A stretch of DNA of 64,000 nt from a virus: the IMG/VR virus record IMGVR_UViG_3300030107_002709, positions 1 through 64,000 of that record. One strand, given 5' to 3'. Shown here in pieces: positions 42,933-51,704 of the stretch (position 1 is its first letter; each line of letters opens with the position of its first letter). Below the pieces are notes generated by a model, which had not been told where the DNA came from, searched no databases, and saw only the letters and a list, made by a program, of their open reading frames with translations. The position numbers and the translations under genes were made by a program.

Positions 42933-43873
42933 TTCCACTCCACTCCTAACATAATCTCAGTTAAACATGCTAGAGTATTAATCTCTTGGTCAGCAACGAA
43001 CTGAATCTGATATTGATACTTTGCTATGATGATAACAATGTTTGGTATGGATCTACCAGTAGCATGTTCATACATTGTATCATAGATCCTTCTCATAATG
43101 TGATGGGGATCATGATCCATATGTTGAGTTACCCACTCCTTGACCAACTTATAATTACGATCCTTCATTGCTCTAATGAGATCATACACACCTATGTCTG
43201 CTATATCTGTTAGGATATCTGCCTCTATCTTACCCTTGGCTGCATGTCTCTGTGTCTCATTAAGTAACCTTCTCCAGTCAGGATAATATCTCTTAATCAG
43301 TTTAGCAGTAACCTTATCACTAGACTCAACAGACTCACTCTTAAGGATCTCTCTGAGTCTCTCAAAGAACTGAGAACTTAGTTCTGTCTTCTCAGCATTA
43401 TTAATCTTAAAATCAATAACAGTACATCTTGATTTGATAGGATCAATCAAACGATTAACGAAGTTACAAGTAAAGATAAACCTACAGTTCTTATGATACT
43501 CCTCTATTGCTGCTCTAAGGATCATCTGGACATCAGAAGTCATATTGTCTGCCTCATCCAGTATGACCACCTTGTGAGTCTTTGTAGAGGTCAATGAGAC
43601 TGTAGTAGCAAATTGCTTTACTCTAGTTCGGATAGTATCAATCGATCTACCCTCATCCGATCCGTTAATAATAATGTAAGAAGCACCTAACTGATCACAC
43701 AAAGCTCGAGCTACTGTGGTCTTGCCTATACCAGCACTACCAGACAATAAAAGGTTAGGGATCTCACCTTGATCTAGGAAACCAAGGAAAGATCTCTTTA
43801 AACCATCTGGTAGGATACAATCATTAATAGTCTTGGGTCGATATTTCTCAACCCAAAGGAATTCATTCTTCAT
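42929..43873 (-). CDS. 44: Clamp loader large subunit (T4 gp44-like)
   Basis: AAA+ ATPase that opens gp45 and loads it onto DNA with gp62. Walker A GSAGIGKT is at residues 45-52, Walker B LDEADNM near 105-111, and the arginine-finger SRC motif follows near residue 149. The N-terminal FLWVEKYRPKTINDC is the family start. 314 aa matches T4 gp44 (319 aa). It is followed by dam instead of gp62. Confidence 0.95.
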   Translation of the reverse strand: MKNEFLWVEKYRPKTINDCILPDGLKRSFLGFLDQGEIPNLLLSGSAGIGKTTVARALCDQLGASYIIINGSDEGRSIDTIRTRVKQFATTVSLTSTKTHKVVILDEADNMTSDVQMILRAAIEEYHKNCRFIFTCNFVNRLIDPIKSRCTVIDFKINNAEKTELSSQFFERLREILKSESVESSDKVTAKLIKRYYPDWRRLLNETQRHAAKGKIEADILTDIADIGVYDLIRAMKDRNYKLVKEWVTQHMDHDPHHIMRRIYDTMYEHATGRSIPNIVIIIAKYQYQIQFVADQEINTLACLTEIMLGVEWK

Positions 43874-44054
43874 CAGGTCTCATTTCAATAACACCACTTG
43901 ATCTCATCTCATGGTATCGATTACGAATCTGGTCTTTAAACCAGGCGGATCTATTACTAGCAAGATCATACTTAACAAGCTCATCCAATATCTTAAGAAG
44001 ATCTGCTTCCTGTTTAGTGAATGATATGTTTATTATTAATTTCTTTTCACTCAT
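43863..44054 (-). CDS. Small ribbon-helix-helix-like protein (63 aa)
   Basis: KLIINISFTKQEADLLKILDELVKYDL followed by ASNRSAWFKDQIRN resembles a strand and two helices of ribbon-helix-helix DNA-binding proteins, with 'SNRSAWFK' at the second helix. It is wedged between gp45 and gp44 with ATGA-type overlaps. DNA-binding regulation is possible but not shown. Confidence 0.55.
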   Translation of the reverse strand: MSEKKLIINISFTKQEADLLKILDELVKYDLASNRSAWFKDQIRNRYHEMRSSGVIEMRPDEE

Positions 44055-44746
44055 TGTGGTTCTAAAGCAACGTAATACTTTAAGTTAACATCTTGAGATC
44101 CCTCCCAATCACTAACCACCCACTCAGATAAAAGATGTTCTGATACAGATACCCTATAAGATGCTTTAGGATATACACGTAAGTTATCAACCTTCATATT
44201 AAGATCATACTCACCTGTAGTAGTAGCATTAGGAAGATCAAATCTACATGAGTTACTAGTATCCATCTCCTTATCAGAGAAGTTAATGAAAGAAGAAGTA
44301 CCATCACTACAGAATGATAGATCCCTAAAACCAAACTTACCTGAGATATTCAATCCCTTATTAAGTAAGGACTTGTCCAGATCAAACCCCATGTTTGAAC
44401 CAGGAAATCTAACAGACTTATCAGGAGCTACCTTAAGGGTAATCTCTGGATCACTGTAATAATATTTGATTGCTATGTTATTACCACGAAGAACAACATA
44501 GTCCTCGTTACCAAACTCTAGTGTTGGATCATCTAAGATTCTTAAACCAGATAGAAACTGACTTAAGTCATAGATTGCAAAGTCTTGTGGGAAGTATTCC
44601 TCACACTCATACTCTGCTAGGATGTTCTCTGCATTAGAGATAGTCTTAATGATGTTCCCCTTCTTGAATACTATAGAGGAATTAATTGTTGCGAAGTTCT
44701 CAAGGACTGAGAACGTCAGTTCTGATAAATGTACTTTACTTGTCAT
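44051..44746 (-). CDS. 45: Sliding clamp (T4 gp45-like)
   Basis: Trimeric clamp that gives processivity to gp43 and acts as the mobile activator of late transcription with gp55. Clear family features are the start (VHLSELTFSVLENFATIN), the FAIYDLSQFLSGLRIL strand and the C-terminal LKYYVALEP. 231 aa matches T4 gp45 (228 aa). Its presence with gp55 explains how the late boxes in this window would be activated. Confidence 0.94.
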   Translation of the reverse strand: MTSKVHLSELTFSVLENFATINSSIVFKKGNIIKTISNAENILAEYECEEYFPQDFAIYDLSQFLSGLRILDDPTLEFGNEDYVVLRGNNIAIKYYYSDPEITLKVAPDKSVRFPGSNMGFDLDKSLLNKGLNISGKFGFRDLSFCSDGTSSFINFSDKEMDTSNSCRFDLPNATTTGEYDLNMKVDNLRVYPKASYRVSVSEHLLSEWVVSDWEGSQDVNLKYYVALEPQ

Positions 44747-45053
44747 AATCTACGGTAAATGCAGTAGCTCCAGTTTGTGCCTTTTGGTATGCAGCAGTCT
44801 TATCATTGAAGTGAAGAAGTAACACAGCATAATGAATAATCTTGATGATGTCCTTTCTGCTTGTACCCTTCCTATCATACCGTGAAGCATATTTCAATAT
44901 GTTAGACCTACAGAATGCTTCTGCGTCACCTACTGAGTCAATCAGGTCAAGTGTTTGAACATTACCTGCTGAGTAGTGACCCCTGTATGTCTGACTGATA
45001 TAATCCGAGACCTCTTTCAGGATCTCACTTTCATTGTATTTCAACGGTTCCAT
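44736..45053 (-). CDS. DUF3310-like protein (105 aa)
   Basis: The sequence (Y-I-S-Q-T-Y-RGHYSAGNVQTLDLI, then AFCRSNILKYASRYDRKG and DIIKIIHYAVLLL) has the layout of the short phage family containing GN-x-x-KY-x-x-R-x-x-x-KG (DUF3310, sometimes called nucleotide kinase-like). Function not established. It directly precedes gp45, overlapping it by 11 bases. Confidence 0.65.
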   Translation of the reverse strand: MEPLKYNESEILKEVSDYISQTYRGHYSAGNVQTLDLIDSVGDAEAFCRSNILKYASRYDRKGTSRKDIIKIIHYAVLLLHFNDKTAAYQKAQTGATAFTVDYDK

Positions 45054-45217
45054 ACGTATTGTATCTTATCATGATAACATTCAAATTCGATTCCGTCAAG
45101 ACTTTTTAGCTTAATTTTATGTAAAGGACTGGAAGGAGCTCCCACCCCTTCCAAAATCATTCCAGACCTACCATCAGTCAAGGTAGCCCAATGTCCTAGG
45201 TATCCGTTTTTACTCAT
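45041..45217 (-). CDS. Small hypothetical protein (58 aa)
   Basis: ATG at 45217 overlaps the stop of the upstream gene (ATGA), and the end overlaps the next start. The product MSKNGYLGHWATLTDGRSGMI, LEGVGAPSSPLHKIKLKS and LDGIEFECYHDKIQYVW reads like a compact beta protein, possibly SH3-like. No family recognised. Confidence 0.5.
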   Translation of the reverse strand: MSKNGYLGHWATLTDGRSGMILEGVGAPSSPLHKIKLKSLDGIEFECYHDKIQYVWNR

Positions 45218-45648
45218 AGTAGTGCCTCCAAACCTTCGTTTACTAAACCTTTAGTTTTTATACTATCGTAAATCAATACAGCTGATTTCATCTTAGTAAC
45301 ATATTGTTTTCCTACTCTAACTCTCTTCTTTAATTGATCTACACTTGCTACAATAATACTATCATCAATAGTATTGTGGACAACAAGGTAATCAAACTCC
45401 TTACATGTATAATCTCCTGTACCTTTGTTTCTCTTTCTTCTGAGATCAAGTGTATTAGGATTATACCTCTTCAACATGGGTGAGAATCTTTTGACTTGTA
45501 TCTTTTTCTTATTCTTGTTAACCATGAAATCCCACCCATAATCTAAAGTTGGTTGAATCAATTGGTATGATTCATCTTCAATGAATTCATACCATTTCTT
45601 CTGGAAGTGACACTCACTTGCGATTCCCCTTAATCTATGCGGTCTCAT
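45214..45648 (-). CDS. Possible PD-(D/E)XK nuclease-like protein (144 aa)
   Basis: DYGWDFMV (D36, D40) followed after a Lys-rich turn by IQVKRFSP (Q51, K53) fits the D...(E/Q)xK arrangement of small Holliday-resolvase-like nucleases, and YLVVHN continues as the next core strand. The preceding helix (FQKKWYEFIEDES) would carry the first acidic residue. It is basic overall, as DNA-binding proteins often are. Its start overlaps the cobS-like stop. The catalytic assignment is a motif reading only. Confidence 0.5.
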   Translation of the reverse strand: MRPHRLRGIASECHFQKKWYEFIEDESYQLIQPTLDYGWDFMVNKNKKKIQVKRFSPMLKRYNPNTLDLRRKRNKGTGDYTCKEFDYLVVHNTIDDSIIVASVDQLKKRVRVGKQYVTKMKSAVLIYDSIKTKGLVNEGLEALL

Positions 45649-46732
45649 CGTTTGACTCCTCCTCTAGATCTACTTTAGCATCAATCTTATCATATAGATC
45701 AACAAAGGACTGCTTAGTCTCTTCATCAAATCTATTTACACATACTTGGATCGCTTTAACACGATTGTTCCAGATTGCAAAGGCACGAATGATGTGTACC
45801 AATCTACGTGTTGAGATAACCTCATCGATACCACCATCACGGAATGTTCTACGGATGATATCAGACCAGTTAGCAAGATTCTCGCAGAACTCTTCATCAA
45901 GTACACCTAAGTTAGCAGATACTTTCTCAAGGATCTTTTGCTCAGTCTTAGGAGTAGGATACTCTTGCTCAAAGGTTAAGGCGAATCGCTCAAGGAAGGC
46001 TTCGTTGAGCACGTTAGTTCCAATAAAACGTCCATCATCTGAACCCTTACCTTTTGTGTTTGCTGTTGCGATGATGTTGAATCCTGATTTTGGTCGAACG
46101 AACCTCCCAACCTTTTTAAGGAAAACACCTTTTCCTTCAAGGATTGATTGAAGGCAGAGGATCTTGTTTGAGGCAAGGTCGATTTCGTCAAGGAGCAAGA
46201 CAGCTCCTCTGTTGAGAGCTTGAATAACTGGACCATCGTGCCAGACGGTTGCACCGTCAACAAGACGGAACCCACCAATGAGATCATCTTCATCTGTTTC
46301 TATTGTAATATTTACTCTAACCAATTCTCTTCCTAACTGAGCACATGCTTGCTCTACACTAAGTGTCTTACCATTACCAGATAGTCCAGTAATGAATGTA
46401 GGATAGAACATCTTGGAACTGATGATTTTCTTTACATCAGAGAAGTTACCAAAAGGTACATAGTTTGGATCTTTCTGTGGAACTAGATTCTGCTCTATTG
46501 CTGGTGTTGCTGGTAGTCCCTCATAGACTCTCTCCAACTTCTCAGCAACAGTAAGGTTCCACTTACCTAGACCTGTTTTAAAATCTTTTAAACGCTTACT
46601 AACAGTTTGATAACCTAGATCAAAGTGAGCAGAAGCTTGACGTAACTGAGATGCATTGATCTCTGTTCCGAATTTTTCTTGTAAGTAACCCTTAATATCT
46701 TCTGTGGTTACTGGTGATGGAGCGAAAGGCAT
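45635..46732 (-). CDS. cobS: CobS-like AAA+ ATPase (MoxR type)
   Basis: Annotated in cyanophages as the CobS subunit of aerobic cobaltochelatase, which inserts cobalt during cobalamin synthesis. Walker A GLSGNGKT is at residues 116-123, Walker B LLLDEID at 179-185, and TANTKGKGSDDGRFIGTN carries sensor 1. The N-terminal ~100 residues are a helical domain with QLRQASAHFDLGYQTVSKRL. 365 aa is close to CobS. No CobN is present in the window, and its neighbour is a CobT-like protein, so a MoxR-VWA remodelling role is possible instead. Confidence 0.9.
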   Translation of the reverse strand: MPFAPSPVTTEDIKGYLQEKFGTEINASQLRQASAHFDLGYQTVSKRLKDFKTGLGKWNLTVAEKLERVYEGLPATPAIEQNLVPQKDPNYVPFGNFSDVKKIISSKMFYPTFITGLSGNGKTLSVEQACAQLGRELVRVNITIETDEDDLIGGFRLVDGATVWHDGPVIQALNRGAVLLLDEIDLASNKILCLQSILEGKGVFLKKVGRFVRPKSGFNIIATANTKGKGSDDGRFIGTNVLNEAFLERFALTFEQEYPTPKTEQKILEKVSANLGVLDEEFCENLANWSDIIRRTFRDGGIDEVISTRRLVHIIRAFAIWNNRVKAIQVCVNRFDEETKQSFVDLYDKIDAKVDLEEESNDETA

Positions 46733-46801
46733 TGGATTTTGTTCTGTATGTTATAAGTATAATGGATTGTTTGGATTTGTGGGGGAAGGGAGGACAGTTT
46801 G

Positions 46802-49027
46802 TTAACTGACCATCCCTATGAATGAACTTAGGATCTTCTTGTTGTTTGACTTACTTCCTAGCATCTTCTTGAATGCTCTGGAAATATCACCCTTCTTAGC
46901 ACCTTCCTTAACTTCAAACTCAACCTCATTTTCTAAAGCTTTATCCTGAAGGGCATAGAGTTCAGTGAATCCCATAGGATTAGGGATAACAACTGCCTTA
47001 TCCTTTCTCCATTGCTTTTGTATATCATAGTAGTTTGAAGTACTGTAACGATGTACAAAGTTTTGTAAGTGTCCACCAGGAAGGATTCTAAACCCTACTA
47101 TGTTAACACCAGGATTACGATCTTTAACTTGAGTTATCAAAGTCGTTGTTACTTCTGTATAAGAGTCACGGAATTGAGGATAGACTCTACCAGTCTTACG
47201 ATCACGTAAAGCATTTGCCTCACCCATTCTTGAGCAAGATATTCTCTCTTCATCTCCATCGTAACTATAAGTTTTTCTACCATAAGTTATCATGCTACTC
47301 TCACCATCAGTAAGAATGCATACATTAACTTTCTCTAGATCATTCTCTTGCTTGAATGTTGGTATGATGCTATTGAGTGAAACAATTGCTTCATTCAATG
47401 GAGTACCTGATAATTCTAATCCTACTGTTGGTGAATAGAAACTATTTCTATGACCTTGATAAAGCCAAGCTTCTCTCCAAACATTGATGCACTGTCTCTC
47501 ATAGTTACGTGCATTACTACGAGATGAGATAAGGTTAACCATGTTGAAGTTATTACTATCAACATAGATTTCTCCTATTACAGGTTGAGATTCCTCATTG
47601 TCTCTTTCCCATCTGTAATTACCAGGTTGAGTATTAGGGTTGTTTTTAATTCTATTAACTATTCTCCACTCATTTGTGAAAGCATATACTTCAAATGGTA
47701 TCTGAACTTTCTTGCAGAAGGCAGTAAGATTTAATAGCTGCTTAACAGTTGAATAGATTGTAGGAGCCATAGATCCAGACCAATCTAAAACAAATAAGAG
47801 ACCATGATTCTTACCATCAGGTAAGATTGTTATCTTCTTGAAAAGGTCTTCGTTATATTTGTAAGTGTGTAACCTTGCTGTGTCCAGTACTCCAGTCCTA
47901 GAAGTAGCAGCACGAGCATAAGCACTGGCAGACTTTCTGCACTCAAATTCTTTAACAAGATAGTTTACCTCCTTTTGTGATTGCTTGCGGAACTTACGAT
48001 ACTCTGCATCAGGTGAACTGTAAACAAAAGATTCTACATTACCTTTATGTTCTGGTACATTCTTAGATACAAAATCCTTAAGGTGTTCAGCACTTTCTAC
48101 GAAGTCTTTTCTACCAGAATCTATCCAGTCATGTACTTCAGTCCAGTCAACAACAATATTATCTATGTTAAGGTTTTTAGGTAACTCAACATAAGATATT
48201 GTACGACTGTTATAATTGTTTGCATTTAATTTTTTGGTTTGCTCATCAAATGCTTTCTGTGTACGTGATTGCTCTGAGTTGTGATCACCACCTCTAGTAG
48301 ATCCTTCTGTAATATCATCATCACCTTCACCTTCCTCTTCATCATCACCACTTCCATCAGAAGAAGTTTGATCAGTCTCTTCAGTTTCAGGTGTTGGTTC
48401 TGACTGCTGATTCTCTAACTCACCAGTTCCTTCTTTAGATGAATTGTTAGGTAGAGATTCTTTTGCAGCATTCTCTTCCATCTGCTTCTGATAAGCATAT
48501 ACTTCCTTTGCAAGCTCAATAACTTCTTCAAATGTTTCTGTAGATTCTGCTTTAAGAACAAAGACCATCTCTTCTGCTGTGAATGGAATCATAGCAGTAG
48601 CACCAACCTTAGCATTAAGGTTGATACGGTCAATCAAAAGGAAAGTTTTTAAATTCTCACCACCAATCTCAAAGAAATCTCTATCATCAAGCTCTGCATA
48701 ACCTCTAGCAAAAGTCTTAGTGAGACCAGGATACTTACGCTTCATCAATTTCTCGATGCGTACATCCTCAATCACATTGATGTAATCTTTAGGGCAGTCT
48801 GCATCTTGTGTCCAATCATAGTTGGGTGTATATAATGCATGTCCTACCTCGTGACCTACTAGAAGATCATACACAGTGTTTGTAGCGAAGTCCCACTGTG
48901 GTAGTTCAAGTACTCTCCTCTGTACATCAAATGATGCTGTTGTACAAGTGCTGTTATGCTCTACTATAAGGTTCTCAGTAGCAAGCAATCTTGCAAGGTT
49001 TCCTTTGATTTCGTGCTGTAGAGTCAT
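46802..49027 (-). CDS. CobT-like protein with HExxH metallopeptidase motif and VWA domain (741 aa)
   Basis: The C-terminal part (~405-650) is a von Willebrand A domain with the metal-ion-dependent DWSGSM site near residue 412 and the ILTDGESS strand. An acidic linker (~195-240) precedes it. The N-terminal region contains HEVGHALYTP (H59, E60, H63), an HExxH zinc-peptidase motif, plus a later EDVRIEKL that could give the third ligand. Cyanophages usually carry this as 'CobT' or 'peptidase'. It pairs with the CobS-like ATPase just downstream. The peptidase motif argues for a function beyond cobalt chelation. Confidence 0.8.
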   Translation of the reverse strand: MTLQHEIKGNLARLLATENLIVEHNSTCTTASFDVQRRVLELPQWDFATNTVYDLLVGHEVGHALYTPNYDWTQDADCPKDYINVIEDVRIEKLMKRKYPGLTKTFARGYAELDDRDFFEIGGENLKTFLLIDRINLNAKVGATAMIPFTAEEMVFVLKAESTETFEEVIELAKEVYAYQKQMEENAAKESLPNNSSKEGTGELENQQSEPTPETEETDQTSSDGSGDDEEEGEGDDDITEGSTRGGDHNSEQSRTQKAFDEQTKKLNANNYNSRTISYVELPKNLNIDNIVVDWTEVHDWIDSGRKDFVESAEHLKDFVSKNVPEHKGNVESFVYSSPDAEYRKFRKQSQKEVNYLVKEFECRKSASAYARAATSRTGVLDTARLHTYKYNEDLFKKITILPDGKNHGLLFVLDWSGSMAPTIYSTVKQLLNLTAFCKKVQIPFEVYAFTNEWRIVNRIKNNPNTQPGNYRWERDNEESQPVIGEIYVDSNNFNMVNLISSRSNARNYERQCINVWREAWLYQGHRNSFYSPTVGLELSGTPLNEAIVSLNSIIPTFKQENDLEKVNVCILTDGESSMITYGRKTYSYDGDEERISCSRMGEANALRDRKTGRVYPQFRDSYTEVTTTLITQVKDRNPGVNIVGFRILPGGHLQNFVHRYSTSNYYDIQKQWRKDKAVVIPNPMGFTELYALQDKALENEVEFEVKEGAKKGDISRAFKKMLGSKSNNKKILSSFIGMVS

Positions 49028-49049
49028 GCTGTTCGTGTCTTATGTACCT

Positions 49050-49077
49050 ATAATACATCATATTAGGGACACTTCAA
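49050..49077 (-). promoter_or_regulatory. Possible sigma-70-like promoter upstream of the cobT-like gene
   Basis: Minus-strand TTGAAG (49072-49077) and TATTAT (49050-49055) are separated by 16 bases, 20-50 bases ahead of the ATG at 49027. The -35 lies inside the arm of a seven-base-pair inverted repeat (GGACACT/AGTGTCC, 49067-49089). Confidence 0.4.
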
Positions 49078-49089
49078 CCAACAGTGTCC
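49067..49089 (-). other. Inverted repeat between the 2OG oxygenase and cobT-like genes
   Basis: GGACACT and AGTGTCC form a perfect seven-base stem with a nine-base loop just after the stop of the oxygenase gene. It has no T-run on either side, so it may be an operator or a weak transcriptional barrier rather than a classic terminator. Confidence 0.5.
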
Positions 49090-49094
49090 ACTTT

Positions 49095-49730
49095 CTAGAC
49101 CGTCACATTACCAGCAATAGTGATCCTGTTCTCATCAGAACTATGGTATGGGTTAACCCCATGATGGATCCTAGAAGGGAATAGTATGATAGCACCTTCT
49201 GCTCCCTTGTCAACAGCCACGTTCTGTACGTACACACCACCATAATGAGTAGGATGTATAAAGTATGGGCATCCTGGAAAAGATTCTTTAGAAGTATTCC
49301 TATGGAAAGGAAGACTTCTTTCTTCTTCTAAAGTAAATGGTATCTTATGAAAGATAATATAACTATAGATCCCATAGTGATTGTGTGGTGGATTATATAG
49401 GTTCTTTGAAGTAATGTTAACCCAAGGGTCATCCATCTTTAGATTCTCAAAACCTATATGTGGATGCATGACCTTAGCCATCTCTGTCTCATACTCATCA
49501 GTATAATCCTTATACTGAACCCTATAAGCATTAGCAAGACCTACAACATATGGTCTCAGTAAACTAGAAGCTTCTGGTATATTAAAACAATCATCCTGTA
49601 CACCAGCAGTAGCAGCTTGGTTGCTCCTATCAGAATTGATAATAATATCATCTAATTCTTTTCTGTGTTCAGGAGTCAAATGTGTCTGCACATAACCAGA
49701 ACAAAAAAATGGTTGAAAATTAATATTCAT
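49095..49730 (-). CDS. 2OG-Fe(II) oxygenase-like protein (211 aa)
   Basis: The core NPPHNHYGIYSYIIF provides the first metal-binding His region, IHHGVNPYHSS the distal His, and ENRITIAGNV the Arg that would hold 2-oxoglutarate, in the layout of the short phage 2OG-Fe(II) oxygenases. It is a different subgroup from the tandem pair at 18-19 kb. Substrate unknown. The start overlaps the end of gp46. Confidence 0.72.
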   Translation of the reverse strand: MNINFQPFFCSGYVQTHLTPEHRKELDDIIINSDRSNQAATAGVQDDCFNIPEASSLLRPYVVGLANAYRVQYKDYTDEYETEMAKVMHPHIGFENLKMDDPWVNITSKNLYNPPHNHYGIYSYIIFHKIPFTLEEERSLPFHRNTSKESFPGCPYFIHPTHYGGVYVQNVAVDKGAEGAIILFPSRIHHGVNPYHSSDENRITIAGNVTV

Positions 49731-51435
49731 TGATCATGCTATAGTTCTTAGGTTTCTCTACAGTAAGAGTTCTTTCAAACTTATCAGTCATAGATTCCTT
49801 ATGAGATATCACAAATACATTTGTGCTATCATCGAAATTACGTAAGATCCAACCAAGGTCAGAAGAACCAGATTGATCAAGCGAGCCGTCAAAGATTTCA
49901 TCGAGTATAAGAAGATTAGTGTCTACGCTATTCTTAAGCTTAGCAACGCTACGCCAAGTAAGCAACAGTGCTATATCAATACGTGCCTTTTCTCCTTCAC
50001 TGAATGACTCGTATGAAAACACATCTCTATATCTAGACTTAATAGTCTCATCAAAGTTCTCATCTAAAGTAAAGTTAACATAAAAATCCATACCTTGAAG
50101 ATACTGATTGATCAGTTTATTCATTGTAGGAAGGTATGTCTTAATGATTCTAGTCTTAATACCACTGTCCTTTAATAACTGACCAGCAACATGTAATGTA
50201 TCTTTATCCTTCTTAGTAGAAGCGATAGACTGTTTAGTAGTATTACCAGTTTCTATAAGACTCTTAAGTTTCTCAAACTCTGCTTTTTTATTTGCAGAGT
50301 CCTTAGTAAGATCATCTATCTCATTCTCAATATCTTTAATAGTATTTCTTACGGTATTAATTTGAAAATTGAATTGACTAATCTTTGAATTGATATCAAT
50401 AACCTTACCACTGAGTTCAGTAAATTTGGTTTCTCTATTCTCCTCATCTATGATAGCAACTTCTAATTCTTTAAACCCACCCTCAAGCTCACCTATCTCA
50501 GTGTTACCTTCTTCTATCTTTACTGCTCTAAATTCTTCAGATAGATCCTGTGTGCAAGTAGGGCATACATGATTGTCTTGAAAGAACTTATGCTCCTTAT
50601 GACAATTCTTAATCTTCTGTGATACCTTTGTTCTAAATGAATAAAGTTTCTTTAACTTCTTAGATACATCTGCTAGTTCCTGTAGTTCTAATTGTAATCT
50701 AGCAGCTTCTATATTCTGAACCTCTATTGCATCCAAAGAAACTTTCTCATCTGCATTAAGTTCTACTATCTTTTCTTTCTTTCTATCAATCTCACTCTGT
50801 GTCTTCTTCTCTATCTCATACATATAATTCTTTTGAAGTTCAATCCTCTGTCTCTGTATTTCAAATTGACCTTCTAAGCTCAACAGTTCTTCTTTATTCT
50901 CTCTAACCTTAACACGTAAAACATCATTCATAACAGAGAAGATTTGGATGTCTAAGATATCCTCAATAATCTCTCTACGTTGTGCACCAGGTAATCGCAT
51001 GAAAGGAACAAACGTAGATGATCCAAGTATCACAACCTGTGTGAATGACTTGTACGACATTCGTAATATATTCTGTTCTAGATTCTTCTGTTGTATTGCT
51101 ACTGTATGATCCTGATCTAAAGGTTGACCATTCATATAGATGATAAACTTGTTAGGTTTAATACCACGTACAACTGTATACTTATTGTTACCAATGTGAA
51201 ACTCTACCTCGGCAATACAATCCTTCTCATTGATACTATTAACCAATGCAGACTTACTAATCTTACGGAATCCTCTCCCAAACAAAGCAAAGGTCAACGC
51301 ATCTAAGATGGTTGACTTACCTGCACCGTTATGTCCAACGATAAGATTAGTTTTAGCTCTAGTTAAATCAATTTCAGAATAGGTATTCCCAGTACTAAGG
51401 AAATTCTTCCATCGAACCTTTTCAAATATAATCAT
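49720..51435 (-). CDS. 46: Recombination nuclease large subunit (T4 gp46, Rad50/SbcC-like)
   Basis: Forms the Mre11-Rad50-type complex with gp47 to resect DNA ends for recombination-dependent replication. Walker A GHNGAGKS is at residues 34-41. Coiled coils flank a zinc hook CPTC near residue 290. The C-terminal signature FSEGEKARIDIALL and Walker B LLILDEIFDGSLD complete the ABC ATPase. 571 aa is close to T4 gp46 (560 aa). Confidence 0.95.
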   Translation of the reverse strand: MIIFEKVRWKNFLSTGNTYSEIDLTRAKTNLIVGHNGAGKSTILDALTFALFGRGFRKISKSALVNSINEKDCIAEVEFHIGNNKYTVVRGIKPNKFIIYMNGQPLDQDHTVAIQQKNLEQNILRMSYKSFTQVVILGSSTFVPFMRLPGAQRREIIEDILDIQIFSVMNDVLRVKVRENKEELLSLEGQFEIQRQRIELQKNYMYEIEKKTQSEIDRKKEKIVELNADEKVSLDAIEVQNIEAARLQLELQELADVSKKLKKLYSFRTKVSQKIKNCHKEHKFFQDNHVCPTCTQDLSEEFRAVKIEEGNTEIGELEGGFKELEVAIIDEENRETKFTELSGKVIDINSKISQFNFQINTVRNTIKDIENEIDDLTKDSANKKAEFEKLKSLIETGNTTKQSIASTKKDKDTLHVAGQLLKDSGIKTRIIKTYLPTMNKLINQYLQGMDFYVNFTLDENFDETIKSRYRDVFSYESFSEGEKARIDIALLLTWRSVAKLKNSVDTNLLILDEIFDGSLDQSGSSDLGWILRNFDDSTNVFVISHKESMTDKFERTLTVEKPKNYSMINEY

Positions 51436-51704
51436 AAAATACGTGGTGGAATAATCAAATCATCTTTGGAGTAGACAACGTAATTTGTTTCTTGATGGTC
51501 ACAAGCTTTCATTATAGCATCTCCGTCAACTTCCTCAACATCAAGTTCAGGAGTTGCTGGATCATTTATCTCATCAACAAGAAAAACATATCTCTCAGCA
51601 TCTTCCTCTGCCTCAAACATAGGCACAATCTGTTCCATGTCATCTCCAGTTACAGAGAAGACTTGTTGTGGTTGACCAGCTAGAGTGAGGATAAACATGT
51701 TCAT
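51432..51704 (-). CDS. DUF3110-like small protein (90 aa)
   Basis: Sits between gp47 and gp46, as in other cyanomyoviruses. MFILTLAGQPQQVFSVTG, DAERYVFLVDEIND and LDVEEVDGDAIMKAC give the layout I associate with the cyanobacterial DUF3110 family. Start at ATG 51704, which overlaps the gp47 stop (ATGA), rather than 12 bases upstream. Function unknown. Confidence 0.65.
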   Translation of the reverse strand: MNMFILTLAGQPQQVFSVTGDDMEQIVPMFEAEEDAERYVFLVDEINDPATPELDVEEVDGDAIMKACDHQETNYVVYSKDDLIIPPRIL

